DNA of 36,582 bases, from positions 1-36,582 of the forward strand of contig DULG01000083.1 of assembly GCA_012840485.1 (NCBI GenBank), read 5' to 3'. The notes under the pieces are model-generated. The model saw only the letters and a list, made by a program, of their open reading frames with translations, did no database searches and was not told the origin of the DNA. The translations under genes were made by a program, and so were the position numbers. The DNA is from Clostridia bacterium. Lineage in GTDB: Bacteria; Bacillota; Thermoanaerobacteria; Thermoanaerobacterales; Thermoanaerobacteraceae. Of this stretch, positions 1 to 8,462 are shown piece after piece; position 1 is the first letter of the stretch; every line of letters begins with the position of its first letter.

Positions 1-1395
1 ATACATATTCCAAGGTATTTTATCTACAAATCGATTTTTATAAATTGAATCTGCTCCCATGAATATATATCTCAAATTGTCCACATGCGGGATATTTAAT
101 TCTACCCAAATCTTGTTTCCAGTAATTATAGGCCTTGCGGCTACTACATTTGTTAGAGAATTTTCGGCTCTTTTATATTGATACAACTCTTCATTTACCA
201 CTCCTAAATCTATTCGCCTTATATCATCTTTATCCCTGTAAAACAATCTCATTTCAATATGATAAATTACTTTTTTAGATATGGGCTTTACTGATTCTAA
301 TCCGATATACAATTTATTGTTATAATAAAAAGCTCCAAGTCGAGTTAAAGCGGCACTTCTATATATTTCTTCATTTAATGCGCCCCCGGTATAAATTCTT
401 AAAAGAGTATAAGGTAAAATGGAGTTCTCTAAATCAGGTTTTGACTCAACAACAGGAATAGTAATTACAGGTTTTGCAGCAAAAAGTTCATTTTTTCTCA
501 CAAAAGCCATTAAAAATGGTTCCATAACTTCTATCTGAGTTCTATATTGTTTAATAGCAACCTGCTTTAAATCCACTTCCTTAGGTGCCAAATCAAAAGA
601 TTGCCATTCAGTATTGCTATATCTCATATCCACGGGAGGCAACATTGTTCTATTTTTTTCTGCCATCCAAGGCACTGGCCATTGAGGATGATGAACTAAA
701 AACATGTGTTCTCTGACATCTAAATTCATAGCGGTAATGGTATACCTTACGAAATTACTTACTGCCCAATGGTCTGGATGTATATCATCCGCTAAAGGAT
801 AGTATATATCTGTGGGTTTAAAATCTTCAATTATTTCCGATAGCTCATTTACGAGAGTTTGTCCAGTGTAAGGAGCACCAGGCTTGTAAACAGTGCTATA
901 AGGTGCACAAGCTACATTAGTACCCCCACTTGTGCGTGGCTTGTTGTTATCCCAATATTGGCTCCATAAAAATCTTGTACTTCCATCAGCAAAACCTAAA
1001 AAAATCAAATCCTTACGTGGCAAACCCAAAACTCTCATAGCAGCAATACTTTCTTGTTGCCTTGCAAGTCCAAGACGATAGAAGTCTTGAGGAGTAGGGT
1101 TTGTCTTCCCGCAAAAAGCCATTGCAGCCTTTTTATAGCTTTCACCACTCGTAACTATGATTACCTTAATAGGTCTATTTAGTTCTATTGCTCTTTGGAT
1201 TATTCCTGCCATTCCCAAAGTTTCATCATCAGGATGAGGCACAATTACAAGTATTCTTTGACCAGGGTCATCAAAAGTAGGTAAAGACCCCTTTTCTGCA
1301 AAATTTGCAATAGCCATTTCCCAATTCATTATATAAGAAATTCCAATTAACAAAGCAGTGAATAATAAAAAATAAATAGTACGTTTTTTAAACAT
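1..1395 (-). CDS. PIG-L family (LmbE-like) deacetylase, membrane-anchored, C-terminus cut by window edge
   Basis: The reading frame is open from ATG at 1395 to the window edge (465 codons, no stop reached). Residues about 5-24 form one hydrophobic segment after a basic start (MFKKR), so it is probably a signal anchor with the enzyme outside the membrane. The PIG-L zinc-site signature follows: VPHPDDE near residue 50 and a second HPDH motif about 170 residues later. PIG-L enzymes are zinc-dependent N-deacetylases acting on N-acetylglucosaminyl or related sugars; the substrate cannot be read from sequence. The C-terminal half is not part of the catalytic fold and may bind substrate or cell wall. 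A GGTGGGG ribosome site lies 8 bases before the start. It is transcribed divergently from the dipeptidase. Family assignment is firm, function unknown. Confidence 0.85.
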   Translation of the reverse strand, partial: MFKKRTIYFLLFTALLIGISYIMNWEMAIANFAEKGSLPTFDDPGQRILVIVPHPDDETLGMAGIIQRAIELNRPIKVIIVTSGESYKKAAMAFCGKTNPTPQDFYRLGLARQQESIAAMRVLGLPRKDLIFLGFADGSTRFLWSQYWDNNKPRTSGGTNVACAPYSTVYKPGAPYTGQTLVNELSEIIEDFKPTDIYYPLADDIHPDHWAVSNFVRYTITAMNLDVREHMFLVHHPQWPVPWMAEKNRTMLPPVDMRYSNTEWQSFDLAPKEVDLKQVAIKQYRTQIEVMEPFLMAFVRKNELFAAKPVITIPVVESKPDLENSILPYTLLRIYTGGALNEEIYRSAALTRLGAFYYNNKLYIGLESVKPISKKVIYHIEMRLFYRDKDDIRRIDLGVVNEELYQYKRAENSLTNVVAARPIITGNKIWVELNIPHVDNLRYIFMGADSIYKNRFVDKIPWNMY

Positions 1396-1419
1396 ATTAT
1401 TATCCCCACCTTTGTTACT

Positions 1420-1428
1420 ATTGTACCA
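1420..1428 (-). promoter_or_regulatory. Extended -10 promoter of the PIG-L gene
   Basis: On the minus strand the sequence reads TGGTACAAT, an extended -10 (TGn plus TACAAT), about 25 bases before the ATG. No good -35 is seen, as is common with extended -10 promoters. Confidence 0.5.
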
Positions 1429-1497
1429 TACATTTATGAATAAATTATTACATAATAATTAATTTTTAATTAATAACCCTCTTTTAAAAAGTTTTTG

Positions 1498-1506
1498 TGA
1501 TAAAAT
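1498..1506 (+). promoter_or_regulatory. Extended -10 promoter of the dipeptidase gene
   Basis: TGATAAAAT is an extended -10 element (TGn plus TAAAAT). It lies about 40 bases before the TTG start at 1546, in a very AT-rich divergent intergenic region. No convincing -35 is present. Confidence 0.4.
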
Positions 1507-1545
1507 CAATATTAGAATTAAAAAATCAAAAGGAGGTATTTTAAA

Positions 1546-2481
1546 TTGTTTGTAGATTTTCATTGTGATACTCTTTACAGATTGGTGGATAAACAAGTAA
1601 ACTTTTTCGAGAAGTCAAATGAAGGCCATGTGGACTTTCCGAGAATGAAAGAAGGAAAAGTACATTTGCAAGTTTTCGCCGTCTTTGTTGACCCAAAATT
1701 CATGAGAAAAAACGCTGCAACAATTGCATTAAAAATGATCGACAAAATGCACGAGTTAGTTGAAAAAAGTAATGAATTGCAATTAATATTAAAAGGCGAA
1801 GATATAGACAAAATAAAAAAAGAAGGAAAAATTGGGGCACTACTTTCTATAGAGGGTGGAGAAGCTTTAGAAGGTGAACTTTCTCTTCTTAGAATGTTTT
1901 ATAAATTAGGAGTAAGAGCACTTACATTGACTTGGAGTTTGAGAAACGATTTAGGAGACGGTGTAGACGGTGTAAAAGAAGCAGGACTCACCTCTTTTGG
2001 CAAAGAAGTTGTAAAAGAAATGAATCGCCTAGGAATGATTGTGGACGTATCTCATCTTAATGAAAAAGGATTTTGGGATGTAGTAGAACTTAGTGAGAAA
2101 CCAATTATAGCTTCTCATTCTAATGCTAAAACCCTATGCTCACACAGAAGAAATTTGACAGATGAGCAAATAAAAGCGATAGCTCAAAAAGGCGGTGTAA
2201 TTGGAATCAACTTTGTCCCCCAATTCTTGAGAGACGATAAAAATGCTACAATAGAGGACATTTTAAATCACATAGATTATATGGTAGAATTAGTAGGAGA
2301 AGACTACATAGGTTTTGGATCTGACTTTGATGGAATTAGCAGCACGCCAGAAGGATTAGAAGATATATCACAATTTCCTGAGATTGTAGAAGGACTTATA
2401 AAAAGAGGATATACACAAGAGCAAATTGAGAAAATTACCTATAAAAACTTTGAAAATCTCATAAAGAAAATTTTAATATAA
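1546..2481 (+). CDS. Membrane dipeptidase (renal dipeptidase family, peptidase M19)
   Basis: A 311-residue protein with the M19 signatures in order: the metal-binding HCDT near the N-terminus, SIEGGEAL around residue 105, VDVSHLNEKGFWDV around 166, ASHSNAK followed by HRRNLTDEQ around 190-210, and the C-terminal GFGSDFDGI. These supply the His, Asp and Glu ligands of a binuclear zinc amidohydrolase. Bacterial members hydrolyse dipeptides, including D-residue and dehydro dipeptides, and are usually cytoplasmic; no signal peptide is visible here. Length is normal for the short bacterial form. The start is TTG, chosen because AAAGGAGG sits 8 bases upstream and the HCDT motif begins at residue 6, as in relatives. 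It is monocistronic. Its 3' end is overlapped on the other strand by the terminator of a candidate small RNA. Confidence 0.92.
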   Translation: MFVDFHCDTLYRLVDKQVNFFEKSNEGHVDFPRMKEGKVHLQVFAVFVDPKFMRKNAATIALKMIDKMHELVEKSNELQLILKGEDIDKIKKEGKIGALLSIEGGEALEGELSLLRMFYKLGVRALTLTWSLRNDLGDGVDGVKEAGLTSFGKEVVKEMNRLGMIVDVSHLNEKGFWDVVELSEKPIIASHSNAKTLCSHRRNLTDEQIKAIAQKGGVIGINFVPQFLRDDKNATIEDILNHIDYMVELVGEDYIGFGSDFDGISSTPEGLEDISQFPEIVEGLIKRGYTQEQIEKITYKNFENLIKKILI

Positions 2482-2517
2482 AAAAACAAAAAGAGCCCCA
2501 GAATCTTCCAGGGGCTT
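2481..2517 (-). terminator. Intrinsic terminator of the candidate small RNA
   Basis: Six-base GC-rich stem (AGCCCC / GGGGCT) with an 11-base loop, followed on the minus strand by a T-rich tract at 2492-2481. On the plus strand the same hairpin has no T tract, so it would be a weak terminator for the dipeptidase gene. Confidence 0.6.
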
Positions 2518-2553
2518 GCATATGTTAAAGGGGGAGTCATTGTTTTGACCAAG
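2484..2553 (-). ncRNA. Candidate small RNA with C-rich anti-Shine-Dalgarno segment
   Basis: The minus strand carries a consensus promoter (2559-2587) whose predicted start is near 2552. About 35 bases downstream is an intrinsic terminator: AGCCCC pairs with GGGGCT (2494-2516), followed by TTTTTGTTTTTT (2492-2481). The predicted transcript is about 65-70 nt with no convincing ORF: an ATG is present, but the frame runs into the terminator and no ribosome site precedes it. Between start and terminator the RNA is mostly unstructured and contains GACUCCCCCUUU, complementary to strong Shine-Dalgarno sequences. C-rich single-stranded segments of this kind are the seed of several Firmicute riboregulators such as RoxS/RsaE. 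It is not identified with any named family. The dipeptidase and glyA read the other way, so the unit does not serve either. Confidence 0.55.
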
Positions 2554-2558
2554 TATAC

Positions 2559-2587
2559 ATTATACATACTTTTTTCAAAAAAATCAA
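2559..2587 (-). promoter_or_regulatory. Sigma-A type promoter driving the candidate small RNA
   Basis: Read on the minus strand: TTGATT (2587-2582), a 17-base spacer, then TATAAT (2564-2559). No gene starts on this strand downstream before the terminator at about 2493-2517. Confidence 0.65.
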
Positions 2588-2706
2588 GCCCTCACAAAAA
2601 AATTTTTAAGGGATAGGGGGTTTTAAGGGAGCTTACTTTATATTATAACCAAATTTCCGTTAATTTTGTTAAGTTTATGTTAAATTTTTGTAAAAAACAA
2701 CATTGG

Positions 2707-2735
2707 TTGAACATAGTATACAAAAGATTTATAAT
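2707..2735 (+). promoter_or_regulatory. Promoter of glyA
   Basis: TTGAAC (2707-2712), a 17-base spacer, TATAAT (2730-2735). The predicted start is near 2742, giving a short leader of about 27 bases. No riboswitch fits in that leader. Confidence 0.7.
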
Positions 2736-2768
2736 AGAGGTAGACAATGAAAAATAGGGGGTAAAGTC

Positions 2769-4007
2769 ATGGATATTGAAATAATAAGAAAAACCGACCC
2801 AGAAATTGCGAAGGTTATTGCAAAAGAGCTTGAAAGGCAAAGGAACAAAATAGAACTCATAGCCTCTGAAAACTTTGTAAGCAGAGCAGTAATGGAAGCA
2901 ATGGGGTCCCCTCTTACTAACAAATACGCAGAAGGGTATCCAGGCAAAAGGTATTACGGCGGATGTGAATACGTGGATATAGCTGAAGAATTAGCAAGAG
3001 AAAGGCTCAAAAAACTTTTTGGTGCAGAACATGTCAATGTACAACCTCATTCTGGAGCACAAGCAAATATGGCAGCCTACTTTGCCCTTATAAAACCAGG
3101 CGATACTGTGCTGGGAATGGACTTAGCCCATGGAGGACATTTGACCCATGGAAGCAAAGTCAATTTTTCAGGCCAACTCTATAATTTCGTATCTTACGGA
3201 GTAAGAGAAGATACAGGATATATAGATTACGATGAAGTAGAAGACCTTGCAAAAAAGCACAAACCCAAATTGATTGTTGCAGGTGCTAGCGCTTACCCAA
3301 GGATAATTGATCTTAAGAAATTTAGAGAAATTGCAGATAAGATTGGAGCATATCTGATGGTAGACATGGCTCATATAGCTGGTCTTGTAGCAGCAGGTCT
3401 TCATCCTAATCCTGTTCCTTATGCAGATGTCGTTACGACTACCACCCATAAGACTTTAAGAGGTCCTAGAGGAGGAGCTATTCTTTGCAAAGAAAAATAC
3501 GCTAAAGCAGTAGACAAAGCACTTTTCCCGGGGACGCAAGGTGGCCCTTTAATGCATATAATAGCAGCAAAAGCCGTTTGTTTTAAAGAAGCTCTTACCG
3601 ATGAATTCAAAGAATATCAAAAAAGAATTGTTGAAAATGCAAAAGCTTTAGCAAATGCATTAATGGAAAGAGGAATAAATTTAGTGTCAGGTGGAACTGA
3701 TAACCACTTGATGTTGTTGGATTTAAGAAACACAGGAATAACAGGCAAAGAGTTAGAAACAAGATTAGATGAAGTAAACATAACTTGCAACAAAAATGCT
3801 ATACCTTTTGACCCATTAGGGCCAAATGTCACTTCTGGTGTGAGACTGGGAACTCCAGCTGTTACAACAAGAGGAATGAAACCTGAAGATATGGTAGAAA
3901 TAGCGGACATTATAGTCAATGTAATTAAGGATGAAAATTATAAAGAAAAAGCAAAAGAAAGAGTAGCAAACTTACTTGAAAAGTATCCTCTTTATGAAGA
4001 CCTATAA
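2769..4007 (+). CDS. glyA: Serine hydroxymethyltransferase
   Basis: A 412-residue PLP enzyme that interconverts serine plus tetrahydrofolate with glycine plus methylene-tetrahydrofolate in the cytoplasm, the main source of one-carbon units. Family features are in order: IELIASENF near residue 30, [15 protein letters not shown] near 50-65, the HSGAQAN segment near 94, [12 protein letters not shown] near 200, and [14 protein letters not shown] with the PLP lysine near 226. Length is typical. The ATG is preceded by GGGGG at 7 bases. It has its own consensus promoter and ends in a long bidirectional terminator shared with the convergent his operon. Its start region (GGGGGTAAAGTCATG) is complementary, with a 3-base bulge, to the small RNA encoded about 210 bases upstream on the other strand. 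Confidence 0.98.
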   Translation: MDIEIIRKTDPEIAKVIAKELERQRNKIELIASENFVSRAVMEAMGSPLTNKYAEGYPGKRYYGGCEYVDIAEELARERLKKLFGAEHVNVQPHSGAQANMAAYFALIKPGDTVLGMDLAHGGHLTHGSKVNFSGQLYNFVSYGVREDTGYIDYDEVEDLAKKHKPKLIVAGASAYPRIIDLKKFREIADKIGAYLMVDMAHIAGLVAAGLHPNPVPYADVVTTTTHKTLRGPRGGAILCKEKYAKAVDKALFPGTQGGPLMHIIAAKAVCFKEALTDEFKEYQKRIVENAKALANALMERGINLVSGGTDNHLMLLDLRNTGITGKELETRLDEVNITCNKNAIPFDPLGPNVTSGVRLGTPAVTTRGMKPEDMVEIADIIVNVIKDENYKEKAKERVANLLEKYPLYEDL

Positions 4008-4048
4008 AGAAATAGGGAAAGTCTCTTACAGACTTTCCCTATTTCTTT
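4006..4048. terminator. Bidirectional terminator between glyA and hisIE
   Basis: A perfect 19-base inverted repeat (4006-4024 and 4030-4048) with a 5-base loop CTTAC. The A/T-rich outer ends supply a T-run in both directions. The hisIE stop codon (4041-4039) and the last base pairs of the glyA stop lie inside the stem. Confidence 0.9.
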
Positions 4049-4698
4049 ATCTCTTCATGTTCTTCTTTAAATTCCTTTGGCTTATAATACCTTCTGCCAA
4101 GCTCACTGTATACATCCTCAAACTTTATACCTTTGTCAACTAACAAAACTATTAAATGATAAAGTAAATCTGAAACCTCATACACTATTTCTTTTTTTGA
4201 GTCATTTTTTGAAGCCAAAACCACTTCTGTAGCTTCTTCACCAACTTTCTTTAAAATTTTATCTATACCCTTTTCAAACAAATAATTTGTATAAGACCCT
4301 TCTACAGGATTTATTTTTCTATCTGTCACACGTTCATAAAGCTTGCTTAAAATTTCTATGTCCCCTTCTTCAACTTCTCCATCAAAGCTTCTATAAAAGC
4401 AGCTTATATTCCCTGTGTGGCAAGCTGGGCCTTTAGGCTCTACCTGAATCAGCAATGCATCCTCATCACAGTCATAAAATATCTTTTTCACCTTCTGTAT
4501 GTTGCCAGAAGTCTCACCTTTATGCCATATTTCTTTTCTGCTTCTGCTAAAAAAATATGTCTCACCTTTTTCTAAAGTAAGTTTTAAACTTTCCTCATTC
4601 ATATATGCCAGCATTAGAACCTGCTTTTTATAGTAGTCCTGCACAATCACAGGTATAAGGCCTTTTTCGTCAAATTTTAATTCCTTTATATCAATCAT
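4039..4698 (-). CDS. hisI: Bifunctional phosphoribosyl-AMP cyclohydrolase / phosphoribosyl-ATP pyrophosphatase
   Basis: A 219-residue fusion (HisIE) for steps 2 and 3 of histidine synthesis. The N-terminal half (about 1-110) is the cyclohydrolase: the WHKGETSGN segment, then the metal-binding DCDEDALL and the cysteine motif [12 protein letters not shown]. The C-terminal half (about 125-215) is the MazG-like pyrophosphatase with [12 protein letters not shown] and an acidic helix that bind magnesium. It is the last gene of the operon, 20 bases after hisF, and its stop is buried in the shared terminator. Length is normal for HisIE. Confidence 0.97.
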   Translation of the reverse strand: MIDIKELKFDEKGLIPVIVQDYYKKQVLMLAYMNEESLKLTLEKGETYFFSRSRKEIWHKGETSGNIQKVKKIFYDCDEDALLIQVEPKGPACHTGNISCFYRSFDGEVEEGDIEILSKLYERVTDRKINPVEGSYTNYLFEKGIDKILKKVGEEATEVVLASKNDSKKEIVYEVSDLLYHLIVLLVDKGIKFEDVYSELGRRYYKPKEFKEEHEEIKK

Positions 4699-4718
4699 TT
4701 TCTACATCCCTTTCACTT

Positions 4719-5480
4719 TTACATTCTAACTGGTATTCCTGCTTCTTTTAAATATTTTTTAACCTCTCTTATCCCCAATTCTCTGTAGTGAAAAATAGAA
4801 GCAGCCAAAGCTGCATCAGCTTTTCCTTGTGTGAAAACTTCTTTAAAATGTTCTAATTTCCCCGCTCCTCCTGATGCTATAACTGGAATATTTACCGCTT
4901 CACTTATTATTCTTGTAAGTTCTATATCATAGCCATCCTTTGTCCCGTCTTTATCCATACTTGTTAAAAGTATTTCTCCTGCACCTAAGGATTCCACCTT
5001 TTTAGCCCATTCAACAGCATCAAGTCCTGTGTCTATTCTACCTCCATTTATATATACATTAAAACCTGAACCATCCTTTCGCCTTTTTGCGTCAATTGCC
5101 ACAACAACACACTGGCTCCCAAACCTCAAAGCTGCCTGTGTAATAAAAGTTGGCTGCTTTACAGCTTGTGTATTTATTGAAACTTTATCAGCCCCTGCTT
5201 TTAAAATTTCCCTTATGTCATCAATATCAGAAATTCCCCCTCCAACAGTCAACGGTCTAAAGACTTTTTCAGAAGTTTTCTTTACGACCTCTATCATTAT
5301 TTTTCTTTTTTCATAAGAAGCGGTGATATCTAAAAATACAAGCTCATCTGCCCCTAATTCATTGTATCTTGCTGCTATTTCAACAGGGTCTCCTGCATCC
5401 TTTAAATTTAAGAAATTAACTCCTTTGACAACTCTTCCGCCTTTAACATCTAAACAGGGTATTATTCTTTTCGCTAACAC
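4719..5480 (-). CDS. hisF: Imidazole glycerol phosphate synthase cyclase subunit
   Basis: A 253-residue TIM barrel. It starts [15 protein letters not shown], with the catalytic Asp in CLDV, and carries the second catalytic Asp in VVAIDAKR near residue 130. Phosphate loops TVGGGI and ASGGAGK are intact. With HisH it converts PRFAR and ammonia to imidazole glycerol phosphate and AICAR. The start is GTG at 5480, directly after the hisA stop, with GAGGGG inside the end of hisA as ribosome site, so translation is probably coupled. Confidence 0.98.
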   Translation of the reverse strand: MLAKRIIPCLDVKGGRVVKGVNFLNLKDAGDPVEIAARYNELGADELVFLDITASYEKRKIMIEVVKKTSEKVFRPLTVGGGISDIDDIREILKAGADKVSINTQAVKQPTFITQAALRFGSQCVVVAIDAKRRKDGSGFNVYINGGRIDTGLDAVEWAKKVESLGAGEILLTSMDKDGTKDGYDIELTRIISEAVNIPVIASGGAGKLEHFKEVFTQGKADAALAASIFHYRELGIREVKKYLKEAGIPVRM

Positions 5481-6203
5481 CTAAACTTCCCCTCTTTCTA
5501 ATTCAGCTATTGCACTTTTTAAATCGATTTTGCCTGTATACAAAGCCTTTCCAATAATAGCTCCATAAACTCCAATATTCCTTAGCTTTTTTAAGTCTTC
5601 AATCGAACATACCCCTCCTGAGGCAATCACTTTTGTGCCAGCGCTTATTATATCTTTTAGCGCTTCAAAATTAGGCCCCTTAAGTGTTCCATCCTTTGAA
5701 ATATCAGTAAAAATTATCGTCTTAACTCCCATATCCTTCATCCTTTTTGCCAGGTCCACATCGTTTATGTCCGTTCCCTCAAGCCATCCACCTATAGCAA
5801 CTTTCTTTTCCTTTGAATCGATTCCCACTATAGTTTTTACTCCATAATTTAAAATAGAATAAAGAAGAAGGTCTTTATCGTATATTGCAGCAGAACCCAA
5901 AATAATGTACGATACTCCAATTGAAAAAAGATAATCTACAGCCTCTTTATTCCTTATTCCCCCACCTACTTCAACATCGACACTACAGCTATTTACAATT
6001 TTCTCAATAATTTTTCTATTTACTAAATGTCCTTTCTTTGCCCCATCCAAATCCACCACATGAATCCTTTTAGCACCGTGCTCTTCCCACATTTTAGCCA
6101 CATCCACAGGATTGTCATAGTATACTTCCTTTGAATCAAAATCTCCCTTTGTAAGCCTAACGCATTTTCCATCCAATATATCAATCGCAGGTATTAGAAG
6201 CAT
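5481..6203 (-). CDS. hisA: ProFAR isomerase (phosphoribosylformimino-AICAR-P isomerase)
   Basis: A 240-residue TIM barrel paralogous to HisF. It begins [20 protein letters not shown], where the first Asp is catalytic; the second is in FTDISKDGT near residue 170. Phosphate-binding VGGGIRN and ASGGVCS are present. It opens the ProFAR ring to PRFAR. The start overlaps the end of hisH by 10 bases and the stop abuts the hisF start. Confidence 0.97.
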   Translation of the reverse strand: MLLIPAIDILDGKCVRLTKGDFDSKEVYYDNPVDVAKMWEEHGAKRIHVVDLDGAKKGHLVNRKIIEKIVNSCSVDVEVGGGIRNKEAVDYLFSIGVSYIILGSAAIYDKDLLLYSILNYGVKTIVGIDSKEKKVAIGGWLEGTDINDVDLAKRMKDMGVKTIIFTDISKDGTLKGPNFEALKDIISAGTKVIASGGVCSIEDLKKLRNIGVYGAIIGKALYTGKIDLKSAIAELERGEV

Positions 6204-6805
6204 TTTATCATCTCTCCAAAATTTTTTAAAATATTAAGTCCTGTTTCTCCACTTTTTTCAGGATGAAACTGACAAGAAAAAACATTGTCTTTTATAACAA
6301 CAGCTGGAATTTCTATTCCATATTCGGTTACTGCGTACTCAAATTCTTTTTCATTTTTCACAACATAATACGAATGGACAAAATACACATAATCTCCACT
6401 TTTAATTCCTTTAAGAAGTGGTGTCTCTTTTTTTATTGTTAAGCTATTCCACCCCATATGGGGAATTTTATTATACTTAGGAAGCTCTACAACCTCTCCT
6501 TTAAAAATCTTAAATCCCCCTGTCTCTTCTACTTCAAAACTTTTTTCAAAAAGCAATTGCATACCTAAACATATACCTAAAAAAGGCTTCCCTTTTTCAA
6601 TGTGCCTTTTTATCTCCTCTGCCATCCCTGTTTTAACAAGTGTATCCATAGCATCAGGAAAAGCGCCCACTCCAGGAAGAACTAATGCATGAGCTTCTTT
6701 TACTGAAGCTACATCTTTTATAATTTTTGCCTCATAGCCTACGTATTCAAATGCTTTTTCTACACTTCTTAAATTTCCCATTCCGTAATCAACAATTCCT
6801 ATCAA
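6194..6805 (-). CDS. hisH: Imidazole glycerol phosphate synthase glutamine amidotransferase subunit
   Basis: A 203-residue class I glutamine amidotransferase. The nucleophile is the Cys in GICLGMQLLF (about residue 79), and the His/Glu pair lies in QFHPEKSG near residue 180. It supplies ammonia to HisF through the barrel. The start is TTG at 6805, chosen because the protein then begins IGIVDYGMGN as in relatives and AGGGGTG lies 5 bases upstream. It overlaps hisA by 10 bases. Confidence 0.97.
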   Translation of the reverse strand: MIGIVDYGMGNLRSVEKAFEYVGYEAKIIKDVASVKEAHALVLPGVGAFPDAMDTLVKTGMAEEIKRHIEKGKPFLGICLGMQLLFEKSFEVEETGGFKIFKGEVVELPKYNKIPHMGWNSLTIKKETPLLKGIKSGDYVYFVHSYYVVKNEKEFEYAVTEYGIEIPAVVIKDNVFSCQFHPEKSGETGLNILKNFGEMIKCF

Positions 6806-6824
6806 AATTTCACCCCTTCAATCT

Positions 6825-7409
6825 TTACAAAATCCCTTTTGTGGAAGGTATACCATCTATTCTCTCATCTAATTGAAGTGCCTCATCAAGGGCTCTCCCT
6901 AACGCTTTAAAAGCTGCCTCTATAATGTGGTGTGTATTACTGCCGTGTAAAAGTTCTACATAGAGTGTTATCCCGAAAGTATAAGCAAAGGCTCTAAAAA
7001 ACTCTTCCACATTTTCTGTTTCAAAATCTCCAACTCTTTCAGATTTTAAAGGCAACTCATAATAAAGATAAGGCCTTCCACTTATATCAAGAGAAACTCT
7101 AACTAAAGCTTCATCCATAGGCACATAAAAAGTACTAAATCTCCTTATAGACTTTTTATCCCCTGAAGCTTTTAAAAAGGCAGTACCTAAAACTATACCA
7201 ACATCTTCAACAGTGTGATGAGTGTCTACTTCCAAATCTCCTTTCGCTATGAGCTTTAAATCAAAAAGGCCGTGCTTTGCAAAAAGGCAAAGCATGTGGT
7301 CAAAAAAACCTACCCCTGTCTGTATGTCATATACACCTTTCCCGTCTATGTTAAGGTCAACGTATATGTCTGTCTCAGTAGTCTTTCTTTTAACCTCTGC
7401 TCTCCTCAT
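6825..7409 (-). CDS. hisB: Imidazoleglycerol-phosphate dehydratase
   Basis: A 194-residue monofunctional IGPD. Two His-rich metal motifs are intact: DTHHTVEDVGI near residue 63 and THHIIEAAFKALGRAL near 160. It dehydrates IGP to imidazole acetol phosphate. Unlike enterobacterial HisB there is no N-terminal HAD phosphatase domain, so histidinol-phosphate phosphatase must come from another gene, which is absent from this operon. The start overlaps the hisC stop as ATGA. Confidence 0.97.
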   Translation of the reverse strand: MRRAEVKRKTTETDIYVDLNIDGKGVYDIQTGVGFFDHMLCLFAKHGLFDLKLIAKGDLEVDTHHTVEDVGIVLGTAFLKASGDKKSIRRFSTFYVPMDEALVRVSLDISGRPYLYYELPLKSERVGDFETENVEEFFRAFAYTFGITLYVELLHGSNTHHIIEAAFKALGRALDEALQLDERIDGIPSTKGIL

Positions 7410-8461
7410 ATCAACAACTCCTTTAAAACATTTATTAAATAATCATTGGCTTCTTTAGTGCTTACTGTTATCCTTAAAGCTCCTTCAAGCCCTTCTACCT
7501 TTGAAAAATCCCTCACCAAAATTCCTCTTTCCAAAAGTTTTTTATGGGCATATTCTGCATCTTTAAATTTTACTAGAATAAAATTCGCCTTTGATGGATA
7601 CACTTTTATTCCTTTAATTTTGCTTAATTCATTTATTAACCTCTTTCTTTCATTTAAAATATAATTGACCCTTTCCCTTAAAACACCTGACCTTAATACT
7701 TCTAATGCTATTCTCTGTGTGAAAGAATTAATATTATAGGGAGATTTCACAAGGTTTAAATACTCTAATATTTTCTCATTAGACACAGCATATCCCACTC
7801 TCAAACCGGCAAGCCCAAAAGCCTTAGATAAGGTTCTTAAAACAATCAAGTTTTCAAATTCATTTATAGCATCTACAATTGTATTACCATAAAACTCAAA
7901 ATAAGCTTCGTCAACAACTACAATTCCATTGCTCTTTCGTATTATTTTAATTATATCTTCTCTTTCTATAACACTTCCTGTTGGATTATTAGGGTTACAC
8001 AAAAACACTAATTTAGGCCGATATTTTTCTATAACTTCCGTGAAACTCCCCACATCATAAGTATAATCTTCTTCTAATTTTACAGGTATTTCAACAGCTC
8101 CTGCAATTTTGCTGTATACACTGTACATAGCAAAAGAAGGATGAGGATATGCTACCACATCACCTTTGTTTATGAAAGCCAGCATAATAAGGTGGATTAT
8201 CTCATCCGAGCCATTTCCCACAAATATGTTTGTAGGCACTACTTTGCAATATCGTGCCAATTCTTCTTTTAACTTTTCTGCAGTAGGGTCTGGATATACA
8301 TTTACTTGGGAATATTTTACAATCTCTTGAATATTTTTTATCACTCCTTCAGGAAGTTCAAAAGGCGTTTCATTTGCATCCATCTTATATCTGTAGGGAA
8401 TACTGTGCACTTCATAATTTTTAAATCCTTTAATTTCTTCTCTCACCAAATTCTCAATCAT
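7406..8461 (-). CDS. hisC: Histidinol-phosphate aminotransferase
   Basis: A 351-residue class I/II PLP aminotransferase. The PLP lysine is in TLSKAFGLAGLRVGY near residue 215; NPNNPTG near 155 and VVDEAYFEF near 185 complete the cofactor site. It transaminates imidazole acetol phosphate with glutamate. It starts 2 bases after hisD ends and overlaps hisB by 4 bases. HisC enzymes of this type can also act on aromatic keto acids, but the operon position fixes the main role. Confidence 0.96.
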   Translation of the reverse strand: MIENLVREEIKGFKNYEVHSIPYRYKMDANETPFELPEGVIKNIQEIVKYSQVNVYPDPTAEKLKEELARYCKVVPTNIFVGNGSDEIIHLIMLAFINKGDVVAYPHPSFAMYSVYSKIAGAVEIPVKLEEDYTYDVGSFTEVIEKYRPKLVFLCNPNNPTGSVIEREDIIKIIRKSNGIVVVDEAYFEFYGNTIVDAINEFENLIVLRTLSKAFGLAGLRVGYAVSNEKILEYLNLVKSPYNINSFTQRIALEVLRSGVLRERVNYILNERKRLINELSKIKGIKVYPSKANFILVKFKDAEYAHKKLLERGILVRDFSKVEGLEGALRITVSTKEANDYLINVLKELLI

Positions 8462-8462
8462 T

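Noticed and set aside
2536..2551. Plus-strand GGGGGAG followed by TTG, resembling a translation start
   Set aside because: The frame stops after two codons (TTG TTT TGA). The sequence is better explained as the complement of the small RNA's C-rich segment.
2588..2706. Riboswitch upstream of glyA
   Set aside because: The region lies upstream of the glyA promoter (2707-2735), so it is not in the transcript, and I see no glycine or other aptamer signature.
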